A stretch of DNA of 64,000 nt from Streptosporangium becharense (GTDB lineage Bacteria; Actinomycetota; Actinomycetes; Streptosporangiales; Streptosporangiaceae): assembly GCF_014204985.1 (NCBI RefSeq), contig NZ_JACHMP010000001.1, positions 4,712,001-4,776,000 on the forward strand. The letters run 5' to 3'. Numbering within the stretch: position 1 is the stretch's first letter; each line of letters begins with the position of its first letter. A model generated the notes under the pieces. It worked only from the letters and a program-made list of their open reading frames with translations. It searched no databases and had not been told where the DNA came from. The position numbers were made by a program, and so were the translations under genes. Positions 45,644-54,461 of the stretch are shown here, in pieces.

Positions 45644-47701
45644 TCAGGTGGGAAGGAAGGGACTGGCCCGTCCGGAGTGGGATACGTAGAGAGATTCCAG
45701 CGCCCGGGTGCACGCGACGTAGAGCAGGCCGCGCTCCCGCTGGAGGTCGTGCGCTCTGGCGGCCGGGTCCTCCCCGGCCGGGGTCAGTGAGTCGGGGTCG
45801 GGCACGATCCCGTCGGCCACGCCGATCACGGCGACCCGCCGGAACTCCAGCCCCTTCATGCCGTGCAGTGTCGTCACGCGCACCCCCAGATCGCGCAGGG
45901 CGGCCCGCGCGTCGCGCACGAGCCCGGTGGTCCTGGCGGCCACCGCGATCTCCCCGGGTGGCACACCGTCCCGTATCCACTCTCTCACCTGCGCCACCAG
46001 CCCCGTCAGCTCATCCCGCGGAGAATCGTAGGCGCGGACCACCGGCCGCGGACCGTGCCGGGTGGCGCGGAAACCGTACAGCTCCTGCACCCCATTGACC
46101 AGCCCGTCGGCCGGGCCGCCGCCGCGCAGCCGCACCCCCCAGGAGAGGATCTCCTGGGGCAGCCGGTACGACACCTGGAGCTGCCACCGGACGGCGTCGA
46201 TCCCGACCGAGGCCAGCGCCACCCGCGTGTCGAAGATCCGCTGATGCGGGTCGCCGACGATGAACATGTCGTCGCAGGCGTGCGGCACCGCCACGCGCAG
46301 CAGCCGCCACTGCGCGGGATGCAGGTCCTGCGCCTCGTCCACCACGATGTGCCGGTACGGCTCCCGGGCGGGTTCCGCCTCCTCCAGCAGGTCACCGGTC
46401 GTCCGGCCGAGCAGCACCGACGCCTCGGCGGCCAGCTGGAGCAGGGTACGCCGGCCGCGTTCCCGCAGCTGCTCGGTGACGTGCTCGACGGCCCGCCAGA
46501 CGGTCTTCCGCTCCTCGTCGGACAGCTCGACGCTGCGGCCGGGACGGGGGGCGACGAGGTACTCCTCCAGGGTCCGCAGGTTCTGCGCGAGCACCACCTG
46601 CTCCCATTCGCGCAGCAGGAACGCCGGGCTGTGCCCGGTGTCGGACTCCTCCCACAGCGCGGTCAGCTCCGTGGCCCCCACCAGCGACGGCGGGCGTCCC
46701 TCCGCCTCGGCGACGATGCGGTGCGCCAGCCGGTCCACGTTGCCGACCTCGATCCGCTTGCGGACCGTCTCGTCCTCGACCAGGACGTCGAGCTTGGCCG
46801 CGAGGTCGGCGCTCAGCCCCTGGGAGAAGGTGACGAGCAGGATCTGCCCGCTGCCGCGCCTGGCCAGGTGGGCCGCCCGGTGCAGTGCGACGAGTGTCTT
46901 GCCGGTGCCCGCGCCGCCGGTGACCAGCGTCGGCTGCGGGTAGGACTCCCAGTGCGCCAGCCGGTGCTGCGGCGGGTGCAGGAAGACGCACCAGCCGGGT
47001 GCCTCCAGCACCCGGTCGAGCTCGCCGGGGTGAGCGGTGAAGACCGCCCGGTCGGGACTGCGCAGCAGCGCGGCGCCGAAGTCCTCCGGGTTGACCGGCT
47101 CGGAGTCGGGGGGGAGGGCCCGGCAGTTCTCCAGTTCGCGCCGGGCCCCGGTCATCGACTCCCCCCTGGCCAGCGCGGCCAGCGGTTCGTACTGGGTCGG
47201 CGGCAGCAGCGATTCGAGCGCCTCCAGGGTCAGCTCGTCGGTGATCTGCCTGACCAGCGGCAGGAACCGGCCGTCGATGCCCAGTTCGGCCAGGTCACCG
47301 TCGCGGACGTCGGCGAACAGCCGGGTGGGGGTCGCCTCGGCGGCCCTGCGCATCGCGGGACGCACCCGGTCGAGCGCCACCGCGTCCCACATCTCGACCA
47401 CGCCCAGCGCCGTGTTGACGCCGAACCGGTAGCGCTGCGCGTACGCCCACGCCTCCGCGTCCGGCAGGACCGTCAGCAGCCAGTAGACGTCCCGTTGCCT
47501 GACCACGACGCCCCGGTACCCGTCGGCCAGCCTGAGCGAGGCGACCCGGGGATCCCTGGCCCCCGTGACCCGTTCGGGGTGCGGCGCTCCCTCCGCGTCC
47601 TGCAGGAACCTGCGCGCCGAGAGCACGACGTCGCGGCGCACCGGCTCGGGCAGGGTGCTGAGTTCGACGGGGAACTCCGGGGAGACGGCGAGGCGGGGCA
47701 T
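45644..47701 (-). CDS. UvrD-type SF1 helicase with RelE-like N-terminal domain
   Basis: 685 residues from ATG47701, 3 nt after the preceding gene. Residues 1-100 resemble the RelE/ParE fold (VRRDVVLSARRFLQD, then GARDPRVASLRL and RGVVVRQ, then a VYWLLTVLPDAEAW strand), a domain known at the N-terminus of some actinobacterial SF1 helicases. The helicase has Walker A GGAGTGKT (262-269), DEAQD (455-459), a VGDPHQRIF motif III, and later QVSYRLPQ, TLHGMKGLEF and VACTRA motifs. All core ATPase motifs are intact. It lies between two paralogous DNA-binding-type proteins. Confidence 0.87.
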   Translation of the reverse strand: MPRLAVSPEFPVELSTLPEPVRRDVVLSARRFLQDAEGAPHPERVTGARDPRVASLRLADGYRGVVVRQRDVYWLLTVLPDAEAWAYAQRYRFGVNTALGVVEMWDAVALDRVRPAMRRAAEATPTRLFADVRDGDLAELGIDGRFLPLVRQITDELTLEALESLLPPTQYEPLAALARGESMTGARRELENCRALPPDSEPVNPEDFGAALLRSPDRAVFTAHPGELDRVLEAPGWCVFLHPPQHRLAHWESYPQPTLVTGGAGTGKTLVALHRAAHLARRGSGQILLVTFSQGLSADLAAKLDVLVEDETVRKRIEVGNVDRLAHRIVAEAEGRPPSLVGATELTALWEESDTGHSPAFLLREWEQVVLAQNLRTLEEYLVAPRPGRSVELSDEERKTVWRAVEHVTEQLRERGRRTLLQLAAEASVLLGRTTGDLLEEAEPAREPYRHIVVDEAQDLHPAQWRLLRVAVPHACDDMFIVGDPHQRIFDTRVALASVGIDAVRWQLQVSYRLPQEILSWGVRLRGGGPADGLVNGVQELYGFRATRHGPRPVVRAYDSPRDELTGLVAQVREWIRDGVPPGEIAVAARTTGLVRDARAALRDLGVRVTTLHGMKGLEFRRVAVIGVADGIVPDPDSLTPAGEDPAARAHDLQRERGLLYVACTRALESLYVSHSGRASPFLPT

Positions 47702-47704
47702 GGG

Positions 47705-50374
47705 CTAGGCCAACAGTGACAGGAGATCGCGGTCACCGCGTTCTCGCAGACGGACGAGGAGGTCGGGCATCGCCACCGGGCTCGGCATGCCGACCCGGGT
47801 GGCGATGACCCGTCCGGCCTGTTCGGGGGTGCCTCCCGAGGCGGTGTAACCGACCAGGCGCAACGCCCGCGCCGTGTTCTCCACCTCGGCCGTCGCGGCC
47901 GGCAGGTGCCTGGCCCGCAGCACCCCCTCATCCGACAGGGTGAGGAACAGGTGACTGCCCTCCCTGGCCCCCACGTCCGCCAGGAGAACCGCGAGCGACT
48001 CCAGGGCGGGCCGTTCCCGCCAGTCGAGGACCATGTCCCCGACCGCGCTCGTGACCGTGCGGCGGCTGCCCGGCGTCATCCCCAGGTACGCCGCGAACCC
48101 GCTGGGCAGCGGGCATTCGCCACCCTGGAGGTGCTCGGCGGTGACGTCGATCCGGAGCCACCACCGGCCGTCCGGCTGCCGGAAGCAGCGCCGGGTCAGT
48201 GAGACGTCCTTCAACGGACGGAACGCCGCCCTGCCCTGCTCCCCGTCGGGTTCGCCGCCCTGCCGCGCGGGGGGCAGCCCGGCGGCGTGAGGCATCTCCG
48301 CGGGGGGATTCTCCACGGCGGCCTCCCCCGGGGAGGGCTCCTCCGCCGGGAGGCCACTCGTGGAGGGCTCCTCCGCGGGGAGGGCGTCCGTGGAGGGCTT
48401 CTCGGCGGGGAGAGCACCCGTGGGCTTCTCCGGGGGGAGAGTAGTACCCATGGGCTTCTCCGTGGGGAGACCACCCGCGGAGGGCTTCTTCACGGCGGCC
48501 TCCCCCAGGGAGGGGTCCTCCGTGGGGAGGGCACTCGTGGGGGGCTTCTCCGTGGTGAGGGCCGGAGCCCCGCCCGCCCGCTGGGGGACGCGCTCGCCTG
48601 CGCCGAGGATACGGAGCTGGGGCACGTTCTCCAGCCACGCCTTGGACACCTCAGGGTGGATGCCCAGGGAGGAGACCATGTCGAGGGCCTTGCTGATGGT
48701 CAGCGGCGGCTTGGCCCCGCTGATCATGTCGCGCGTGCGGTGACGCAGTTCCGTGATGTCACCCTCGACCAGCCACTCGTCGACCAGGTGGTAGCCCGGC
48801 ATGCTGGCCAGCACGAACTGCCAGGCCGGAACGTCCAGGGAACGGAGCTCGCGGGTGTGCCAGTCGGCGGCCCCGATCAACCGCTCCCGGGGCGCCGCCT
48901 TGCCGAGGAGCCGTTCGACCTCCTCCAGGTGCTCCCGGTACGGCGCCGCCTCGTCGGAGGCGATCCATTCCGCGAGCTCCCGGCGCAGGTCCGCCTCGAT
49001 GTCGACGATGACCTGCGGCGGTACGGCGAACAGCTTGGCCAGCTGATCCACCGCCGCCGGGGTGTCGCTGAACACGATGTTCTGCGCCACGGCCCAGCGC
49101 TTGTCCTCGGTACCGGCGAAGACACCGTCCAGCAGCGCGTGCAGGTCCGCCGGCGCCACGGGAGCCCCGGCCCCGGCCGCGAGCGGCTCCGCCTCCTCCC
49201 GCGGTCCCGGTACGGCTCCGGCGCCCACGCCCATCGGAGCCTGCGCGTCCTGGTGTACGGGAGCGTCCGCCGAGGCCGCGGCGTCCTCGGCGTCCTCGGC
49301 TTCTTCGGTGTCCGCAGCTTCCTCGGTGTTGTTTCGGGTGCCGGGGTCAGGCTGGGTTTCGGGGGCGGGCTGGTCTTCGGCGAGCGCCTGATCCTCGATG
49401 CGGTCCCGAGGTTCGGCCTCTTCACCGGCCTCGGCGACTCCCTGAACCTCGGCCTCCTCTCGAACCTCGGCCTCCTCCCGGGCCTCGGTGTCTCCCCGGG
49501 CCTCGGCATCCCGGGCTTCCGTGTCGCGGGCGCCGTCGTCCACCGTCTCCCTGGTGTGGGACGGCGCGTCGGCACCGTCCACCGCGTTGGCGTTGTCCAC
49601 CTCGGCGCCGTCGGCGGCGTCGTCGGCCCGTGCCTCTGCCGGAGCGTCGACCTCCGCGAGCGCCTGCTTCTCCGCCTCGGCCGGCTTCTCGACCGCCTCC
49701 ATCCCGCTTACGGAGCCGGCTTCCGCAGGTGCCTGCTGCCCCGCGTCCGCGTCCGCTTCGGCGTTCCCGTCCGCCTGTGCGTCCGCGTCCGCTTCGGCGT
49801 TCCCGTCCGCCTCGGCCCCGAGCCGTGCTGCGGGCGGCACGCCCCCGACCGTGTGCAGTGCTTCTTCGGGTGCTTCTTCGGGCGTGGGCGGTGCGACCTC
49901 TCGCATGACGGCTTCCGGCACGGCGACGGCCGGGGCGGGCAGGGGAGCCGGGGCCGGGGCGGCGGGGGCCGGGTGGGCCAGCTGGGAGAAGACCGCCGCG
50001 AAGAGGGTGTGCAGCAGAGGCACCGGCTGAATGAACGGCTGGTCGCGCAGATCATGGCCGGTGAGCGCGAGCAGTCCCGTCCAGGAGCCCGTACGGTCCA
50101 GGGCGATCGCGGTGCAGGGCTCGTCGGCCTCGTCGGGGTCCAGAACGTGCAGGGCGGGCAGGACGTCGCCCACGGCCGCGGCGGGCCAGTGGAGCAGGGT
50201 GACCTCGGTGAGGATCTCCGCCAGCCTCTCCGGGCCCAGCACGGCGAGCACCCTGGTCATCGGCAGACTCCGCCACCAGGCGCCCGGAAGACCGGGTTGT
50301 TCACGCAGAAGTGGGATCGTGGCCGCGTCGCTCCAACGTAGCGGCGGCACGAGGTCACTCAGACTGAAGTTCAT
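47705..50374 (-). CDS. large paralogue of the sigma4-like protein with acidic and repeat tracts
   Basis: 889 residues from ATG50374, with AAGGGA upstream. N-terminus (MNFSLSDLVPPLRW), middle domain (HTRELRSLDVPAWQFVLASM) and C-terminus (RRCFRQPDGRWWLRIDV, LRERGDRDLLSLLA) align with the 43.7-kb protein. The segment aligned with its sigma-4 HTH (about 430-470) has lost the RERIRQIE recognition helix. Residues about 180-390 are an acidic Ala/Glu/Asp tract, and 603-704 a decapeptide repeat that replaces the winged-helix region. It is first in the cassette. Probably a non-DNA-binding or differently binding paralogue. Confidence 0.7.
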   Translation of the reverse strand: MNFSLSDLVPPLRWSDAATIPLLREQPGLPGAWWRSLPMTRVLAVLGPERLAEILTEVTLLHWPAAAVGDVLPALHVLDPDEADEPCTAIALDRTGSWTGLLALTGHDLRDQPFIQPVPLLHTLFAAVFSQLAHPAPAAPAPAPLPAPAVAVPEAVMREVAPPTPEEAPEEALHTVGGVPPAARLGAEADGNAEADADAQADGNAEADADAGQQAPAEAGSVSGMEAVEKPAEAEKQALAEVDAPAEARADDAADGAEVDNANAVDGADAPSHTRETVDDGARDTEARDAEARGDTEAREEAEVREEAEVQGVAEAGEEAEPRDRIEDQALAEDQPAPETQPDPGTRNNTEEAADTEEAEDAEDAAASADAPVHQDAQAPMGVGAGAVPGPREEAEPLAAGAGAPVAPADLHALLDGVFAGTEDKRWAVAQNIVFSDTPAAVDQLAKLFAVPPQVIVDIEADLRRELAEWIASDEAAPYREHLEEVERLLGKAAPRERLIGAADWHTRELRSLDVPAWQFVLASMPGYHLVDEWLVEGDITELRHRTRDMISGAKPPLTISKALDMVSSLGIHPEVSKAWLENVPQLRILGAGERVPQRAGGAPALTTEKPPTSALPTEDPSLGEAAVKKPSAGGLPTEKPMGTTLPPEKPTGALPAEKPSTDALPAEEPSTSGLPAEEPSPGEAAVENPPAEMPHAAGLPPARQGGEPDGEQGRAAFRPLKDVSLTRRCFRQPDGRWWLRIDVTAEHLQGGECPLPSGFAAYLGMTPGSRRTVTSAVGDMVLDWRERPALESLAVLLADVGAREGSHLFLTLSDEGVLRARHLPAATAEVENTARALRLVGYTASGGTPEQAGRVIATRVGMPSPVAMPDLLVRLRERGDRDLLSLLA
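48260..48565 (-). repeat. coding minisatellite, roughly 30-bp units
   Basis: Imperfect 27-33-bp units encode a (A/T)-E-(K/E)-P-(S/T)-x-x-x-L-P decapeptide about seven times. It replaces the winged-helix part found in the paralogue. Confidence 0.75.
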
Positions 50375-50485
50375 TCGTTCCCTTCACCAGCCCCTCAAGC
50401 CGCCCGAGTCACTCCATGTGGCCGGAGAACGAGACTCATGGAACAGACCATATTCTGGCAAATCGCCCCGGCGTGTTGGGTCGGT

Positions 50486-51241
50486 TCAGCGACGTACGGC
50501 CGCGAACCTGAGCCGGACGTAGTCGGCCATCCAGCCGGTCTCCCGCCGCAGGGCGGGGGCCGCCAGTTCGTTCACCCGGGCCAGCAACGAGTCGACCATA
50601 TCCCCGGGCACCTGGCGGAGCAGCGAACCGGCGAACATCCGCACCCAGTCGGCGGCTCCGTCCGGGCACTGGTCAAGGGGGGTCGGCCGGTCGAAGTACT
50701 CCAGCAGGCGGACGGTGAAGCCGCCCTTCTCCAGTCGTGTGGCGTACTCGGCGGGGCTGGGGAAATACCACGGCAGGTCGGGTTCGGGCAGCCCGAACTC
50801 CCGCCAGGCGGTGGACAGCGCCGCCGTCAGCGCGGCGCAGTTGCCCGCGCCGCCCATCTCGGCGACGAACCGCCCGCCCGGGACCAGGGCCTCCCGGACG
50901 TTGGCGATCACCGCGTCCGGTTCGCGGCCCATCCAGTGCAGCGCCGCGTTGGAGAACACCGCGTCGCAGGGCTGGGCCACCGTGAAGTCGCGGCCGTCTC
51001 CCACGGTGAACTCAAGCCCGGGGTGGAGCGTCAGCGCCTTGTCGATCATGGCGGGAGACCTGTCGATCCCCAGGACGTGGACGCCCCGGGAGGCGATCTC
51101 GGCGGTCAGCACCCCCGTGCCGCAGCCGAGGTCGACGACGCGCTCCCCGGGCTGCGGGTCGAGAAGCTCGACCAGGGGGGCGCCGTGGGCCGAGACGTAT
51201 CCGAAGCTGCTGTCATAGGCGCGAGCGTTCCACCTCATCAT
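50486..51241 (-). CDS. class I SAM-dependent methyltransferase, Tam-like
   Basis: 251 residues from ATG51241; a TTG at 51262 would add seven residues but is unlikely. Motif I VVDLGCGTGVLT is at about residues 35-46, followed by GIDRSPAMI and SNAALHW, then LVPGGRFVAEMGG. This pattern, particularly SNAALHWM, resembles trans-aconitate 2-methyltransferase and related enzymes. No context gene identifies the substrate. It is divergent from nothing nearby and lies on the same strand as the cassette, 111 bp before its first gene. Confidence 0.85.
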   Translation of the reverse strand: MMRWNARAYDSSFGYVSAHGAPLVELLDPQPGERVVDLGCGTGVLTAEIASRGVHVLGIDRSPAMIDKALTLHPGLEFTVGDGRDFTVAQPCDAVFSNAALHWMGREPDAVIANVREALVPGGRFVAEMGGAGNCAALTAALSTAWREFGLPEPDLPWYFPSPAEYATRLEKGGFTVRLLEYFDRPTPLDQCPDGAADWVRMFAGSLLRQVPGDMVDSLLARVNELAAPALRRETGWMADYVRLRFAAVRR

Positions 51242-51367
51242 GCTCGGGGTGTCGTAGCGCAAGACGATCAGCTCACATTCCGAGACGCCGCGGCCTCTTG
51301 TCGATGCTCTGCAGACACTTTAGAGCCTCGGGGAAGTCGCGACATATCAGTCTCAGCGGCACCGGAC

Positions 51368-52429
51368 CTACCCGATTTTCTCCGCCCACGCGCGCTTGAG
51401 ATACCCCCTGGCCGTGTCGATCTCGGCGACGGTGAGGACCACGGGCTCGGCGTTCGCGGTGGGCAGCTTCGCCGCGAGCTCCGTGTCGAGCGTGCCGCGC
51501 ATCCGCAGGGCCTCCATCCTGGCCGGACGGGCGTAGCCCTTCAAGAAGAGGTTCTGGCCCCGGTCCGAGAAGAGGAACTCCTGCCAGAGGCGGGCCGCCG
51601 CCGGATGTGGAGCCTTCTTGCTGATGGCCTGGACGTAGTACGAGCCGAGCACGGCGTCGCGGGGGATCGCGACCTTCCACGCCTTGTTCCCGGCCGCCCG
51701 CGCCGCGTTGTGGTAGTCCCAGTCGACGATGACCGAGGCGGCCTGCGCGCTGGCCGCGAGGTTGCCCGCGCTCTTCAACCGGCCGAAGAACTCCACGCCC
51801 CGTTCGGCCCTGGCCTCGCCCCCCTTGATCGAGGCGGCCATCACCCCGTTGAAGGCCGCCGAGACCTGCCGGGGGTCGCCGGCCAGCGAGACCTTGTAGC
51901 CCGGTTTGAGCAGGTCGGAGAAGGACGACGGGGCCGGGGCGCTGTCCGGCCGGTAACCGATGGACATGTAGCCGCCGTACCCGGCGTACCAGTTGCCCCG
52001 CTGGTCCTTGAGGTGGTCGGGGATGTCCTGCCACCCCTGGACCTTGTACGGCGCGAACGCGCCGGCGTTGGCCACGGCGACGTCCATGCTCAGGTCGAAC
52101 ACGTCCGGCTTGAGAGAACCGGCGACCTCGATCGCCCTGGCGCTGCTCGCGTCCGGCTCAACCTGGTTGACCTTGATGCCGTACTCGTCCGCGAACGCGT
52201 CGATGATCTCGCCGTAGTTCACCCAGTCGCGCGGCAGCGCGATCACGGTGAGCGAGCCCTCCTTCCTGGCCGCCTCGACGAGGCGGTCCATCGTGGAGAA
52301 GCCCTCCTGCAGGGAGGCCGCGCGGGCGTTCACCGGCGGCAGGTGCGGGGTCTCGGTAGCCGGGGCGCCACATCCGGCGATCGTGGCCGTGAGGATCACG
52401 GCGGCTGCGGCGCTGGTGCGTACGGTCAC
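51368..52429 (-). CDS. ABC-type solute-binding lipoprotein, orphan
   Basis: 353 residues from GTG52429. A lipoprotein signal peptide ends in T-I-A-G-C20, so the mature protein is lipid-anchored at Cys20 on the outer face of the membrane. The remainder is a type-2 periplasmic binding fold (LTVIALPRDWVNYGEIIDAF, DVFDLSMDVA, YGGYMSIGY, SVIVDWDY) similar to Fe(III)/spermidine/2-aminoethylphosphonate binding proteins. No permease or ATPase gene is adjacent, so it must work with a transporter elsewhere or serve as a receptor. The ligand is not evident. Confidence 0.85.
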   Translation of the reverse strand: MTVRTSAAAAVILTATIAGCGAPATETPHLPPVNARAASLQEGFSTMDRLVEAARKEGSLTVIALPRDWVNYGEIIDAFADEYGIKVNQVEPDASSARAIEVAGSLKPDVFDLSMDVAVANAGAFAPYKVQGWQDIPDHLKDQRGNWYAGYGGYMSIGYRPDSAPAPSSFSDLLKPGYKVSLAGDPRQVSAAFNGVMAASIKGGEARAERGVEFFGRLKSAGNLAASAQAASVIVDWDYHNAARAAGNKAWKVAIPRDAVLGSYYVQAISKKAPHPAAARLWQEFLFSDRGQNLFLKGYARPARMEALRMRGTLDTELAAKLPTANAEPVVLTVAEIDTARGYLKRAWAEKIG

Positions 52430-52536
52430 GAGGCGTATACTCCCCGTGACGGGATCGCCCGTCGAGCAGGCGCGGCTTTTCTTGGGGAACGGCTTACGCG
52501 CGTCCGGGCCCGGGGGTCACCCGTGAGGCCCGGCGG

Positions 52537-52770
52537 TCACCCGCGAGGAGGCGGCGACGCCACGATCCTGGCGGCCACGAGTGTCTCCGCCTCGATCTCG
52601 ACCAGGGTCCCGTCGCGCTTGCGCACTCCCAGCACGCCGTCGCGCCAGAACTCCAGCACCCCCACGGCGTCACGGAAGCCGTCCGGGCAACGCCTGCGGG
52701 TGGTGACTCTCCTACCCACGTCGGAAGGGGTTAGGCTGACAGTGAGGCGAGCTCCGAAACCGTGGTTCAC
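52537..52770 (-). CDS. stand-alone SH3-like domain protein, Rv0428c N-domain type
   Basis: 77 residues from GTG52770. The sequence LTPSDVGRRVTTRRR, then FRDAVGVLEFW and VEIEAETLVAARIV, resembles the SH3-like beta-barrel at the N-terminus of Rv0428c-type GNAT acetyltransferases, but no acetyltransferase follows. It may be a separated domain, complemented by an acetyltransferase elsewhere, or an independent binding module. It is divergent from fdxA with 110 bp between the starts. Confidence 0.6.
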   Translation of the reverse strand: MNHGFGARLTVSLTPSDVGRRVTTRRRCPDGFRDAVGVLEFWRDGVLGVRKRDGTLVEIEAETLVAARIVASPPPRG

Positions 52771-52880
52771 CGTCTTTTGCCCCCTCCCGTTTCAGACACC
52801 TGGCGGGCACGGCAATACTAGGGCGTAGCAACCCGCGGTCGAAGTCGTGCCTAGGTGCGTAAAGGAAGAAGGAGCCCGAG

Positions 52881-53207
52881 GTGACCTACGTCATCGCGCA
52901 GCCTTGCGTGGACGTCCTGGACAAGGCGTGCATCGAGGAGTGCCCCGTCGATTGCATCTACGAGGGCGAGCGCATGCTCTACATCCACCCCGACGAGTGC
53001 GTGGACTGCGGTGCGTGCGAGCCCGTCTGCCCCGTAGAGGCGATCTTCTACGAGGACGACCTTCCCGAGCAGTGGAAGGACTTCTACAAGGCGAACGTGG
53101 ACTTCTTCGAGGACCTCGGGTCGCCCGGCGGCGCCTCCAAGGTCGGCAAGATCGCCAAGGACCACCCGGTCGTCGCGGCGCTGCCGCCGCAGGCCGAGGG
53201 GCACTGA
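52881..53207 (+). CDS. fdxA: 7Fe ferredoxin
   Basis: 108 residues from GTG52881, with GGAG at 52871-52874. Cys9, Cys17, Cys21 and Cys25, together with Cys40, Cys43, Cys46 and Cys50, form the [3Fe-4S]/[4Fe-4S] pattern of FdxA ferredoxins; the [16 protein letters not shown] segment is diagnostic. The C-terminal extension is usual for the actinobacterial class. It is a cytoplasmic low-potential electron carrier. The gene is followed by a perfect 19-bp hairpin and then dapC, an order widely kept in actinobacteria. Confidence 0.95.
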   Translation: MTYVIAQPCVDVLDKACIEECPVDCIYEGERMLYIHPDECVDCGACEPVCPVEAIFYEDDLPEQWKDFYKANVDFFEDLGSPGGASKVGKIAKDHPVVAALPPQAEGH

Positions 53208-53211
53208 ACAT

Positions 53212-53268
53212 CACCCGCGTCCCCGGACGGACCGGGCGGCCCGTGACGGCCGTCCGGGGACGCGGGTG
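53212..53268. terminator. long hairpin after fdxA
   Basis: A perfect 19-bp stem (arms 53212-53230 and 53250-53268) enclosing a 19-nt loop, starting 4 nt after the fdxA stop. It probably stops or attenuates transcription into dapC. Confidence 0.75.
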
Positions 53269-53370
53269 GAGCCTTGTTCCCAGGGTTCCCAGGGTTCCCC
53301 GGGGCCGGGCTCCGACGAGAACACCGTCCTCCCGGTCCACCGGGCCGGGAGTCGCCATTCGGGGAGAACT

Positions 53371-54450
53371 GTGATCGGCCTGCCGGACTTTCCGTGGGAT
53401 CGGCTCACGCCGCTGAAGCAACTGGCGGCGTCGCATCCCGACGGGATCGTCGACCTGTCGGTGGGCACACCCGTCGACCCCGTCCCCGCCGTCGTGCGCC
53501 AGGCGCTCGCCGACGCCGCCGACAGTCCGGGCTACCCGCTGACCTACGGCACCGAACGCCTGCGCTCGGCCGCGGCCGGATGGCTGCGCCGCAGGCACGG
53601 CGTCGACCTCGACCCGGCGGGTGTGCTGCCGCTGATCGGCTCCAAGGAGTTCGTGGCCTGGCTGCCGACGCTCCTCGGAATCGGTTCCGGGCAGCGCGTC
53701 GTCTTCCCCGAGCTGGCCTACCCCACCTACGACGTGGGCGCCCGCCTCGCCGGCGCCGAGTCGTACGCCACCGACGGGCTGCTCGCGCTCGGCCCCGAGC
53801 AGGTGCCGCTGGTCTGGGTCAACTCCCCGTCCAACCCGACCGGCAAGGTGCTGCCGGCCGACCACCTGCGCAAGGTCGTCTCCTGGGCACGCGAGCGCGG
53901 CGCGGTCGTGGCGTCCGACGAGTGCTACATCGAGCTGGGCTGGGAGGAGCAGCCGGTCTCGATCCTGCACCCGGACGTCTGCGGCGGCTCCCACGAGGGC
54001 CTGCTCGCGGTGCACTCCCTCTCCAAGCGTTCCAATCTGGCCGGGTACCGCGCGGGGTTCGTCGCGGGCGACCCCGTCCTCGTCCGGCGCCTGCTGGAGG
54101 TCCGCAAACACGCCGGGATGATGGTGCCCGGCCCGGTTCAGGCGGCGATGGCCGTGGCCCTCGACGACGACGAGCACGCCGAAGAGCAGCGAGCCCGCTA
54201 CGCCGCCCGCCGCGCCGCGCTCCGGCCTGCCTTGGAGGGTGCGGGCTGGAAGATCGAACACTCCGCCGCGGGCCTGTATCTCTGGGCGTCCGACGGGTCC
54301 GGCTGCTGGGACCAGGTCCGTGCCCTCGCCGAGAAGGGCATCCTGGTCGCGCCGGGCGACTTCTACGGCCAGGCCGGCAGCGGGCATGTCCGCGTCGCCG
54401 TGACGGCCGTCGACGAACGTATCGATGCGGCGGTGCGCCGCCTCCAGTAG
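53371..54450 (+). CDS. dapC: N-succinyldiaminopimelate aminotransferase
   Basis: 359 residues from GTG53371, with GGGGAG at 53361-53366; the upstream in-frame ATG lies in the terminator loop region. It is a class I/II PLP aminotransferase: NSPSNPTGK, SDECY for the pyridine ring, Lys219 in SLSKRSN as the Schiff-base lysine, and GYRAGFV. Position directly after fdxA identifies actinobacterial DapC, which transaminates N-succinyl-2-amino-6-ketopimelate in lysine and diaminopimelate synthesis. dapD and dapE lie 2-3 kb downstream, so three steps of the pathway are grouped. Confidence 0.9.
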   Translation: MIGLPDFPWDRLTPLKQLAASHPDGIVDLSVGTPVDPVPAVVRQALADAADSPGYPLTYGTERLRSAAAGWLRRRHGVDLDPAGVLPLIGSKEFVAWLPTLLGIGSGQRVVFPELAYPTYDVGARLAGAESYATDGLLALGPEQVPLVWVNSPSNPTGKVLPADHLRKVVSWARERGAVVASDECYIELGWEEQPVSILHPDVCGGSHEGLLAVHSLSKRSNLAGYRAGFVAGDPVLVRRLLEVRKHAGMMVPGPVQAAMAVALDDDEHAEEQRARYAARRAALRPALEGAGWKIEHSAAGLYLWASDGSGCWDQVRALAEKGILVAPGDFYGQAGSGHVRVAVTAVDERIDAAVRRLQ

Positions 54451-54461
54451 GATCGCGCGGC

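Noticed and set aside
48287-50341. 684-aa plus-strand ORF
   Set aside because: Mirror of the 889-residue protein's repetitive gene; no domain and no ribosome-binding site.
51242-51262. TTG51262 start for the methyltransferase
   Set aside because: Rare start without RBS; two ATGs follow at 51241 and 51238.
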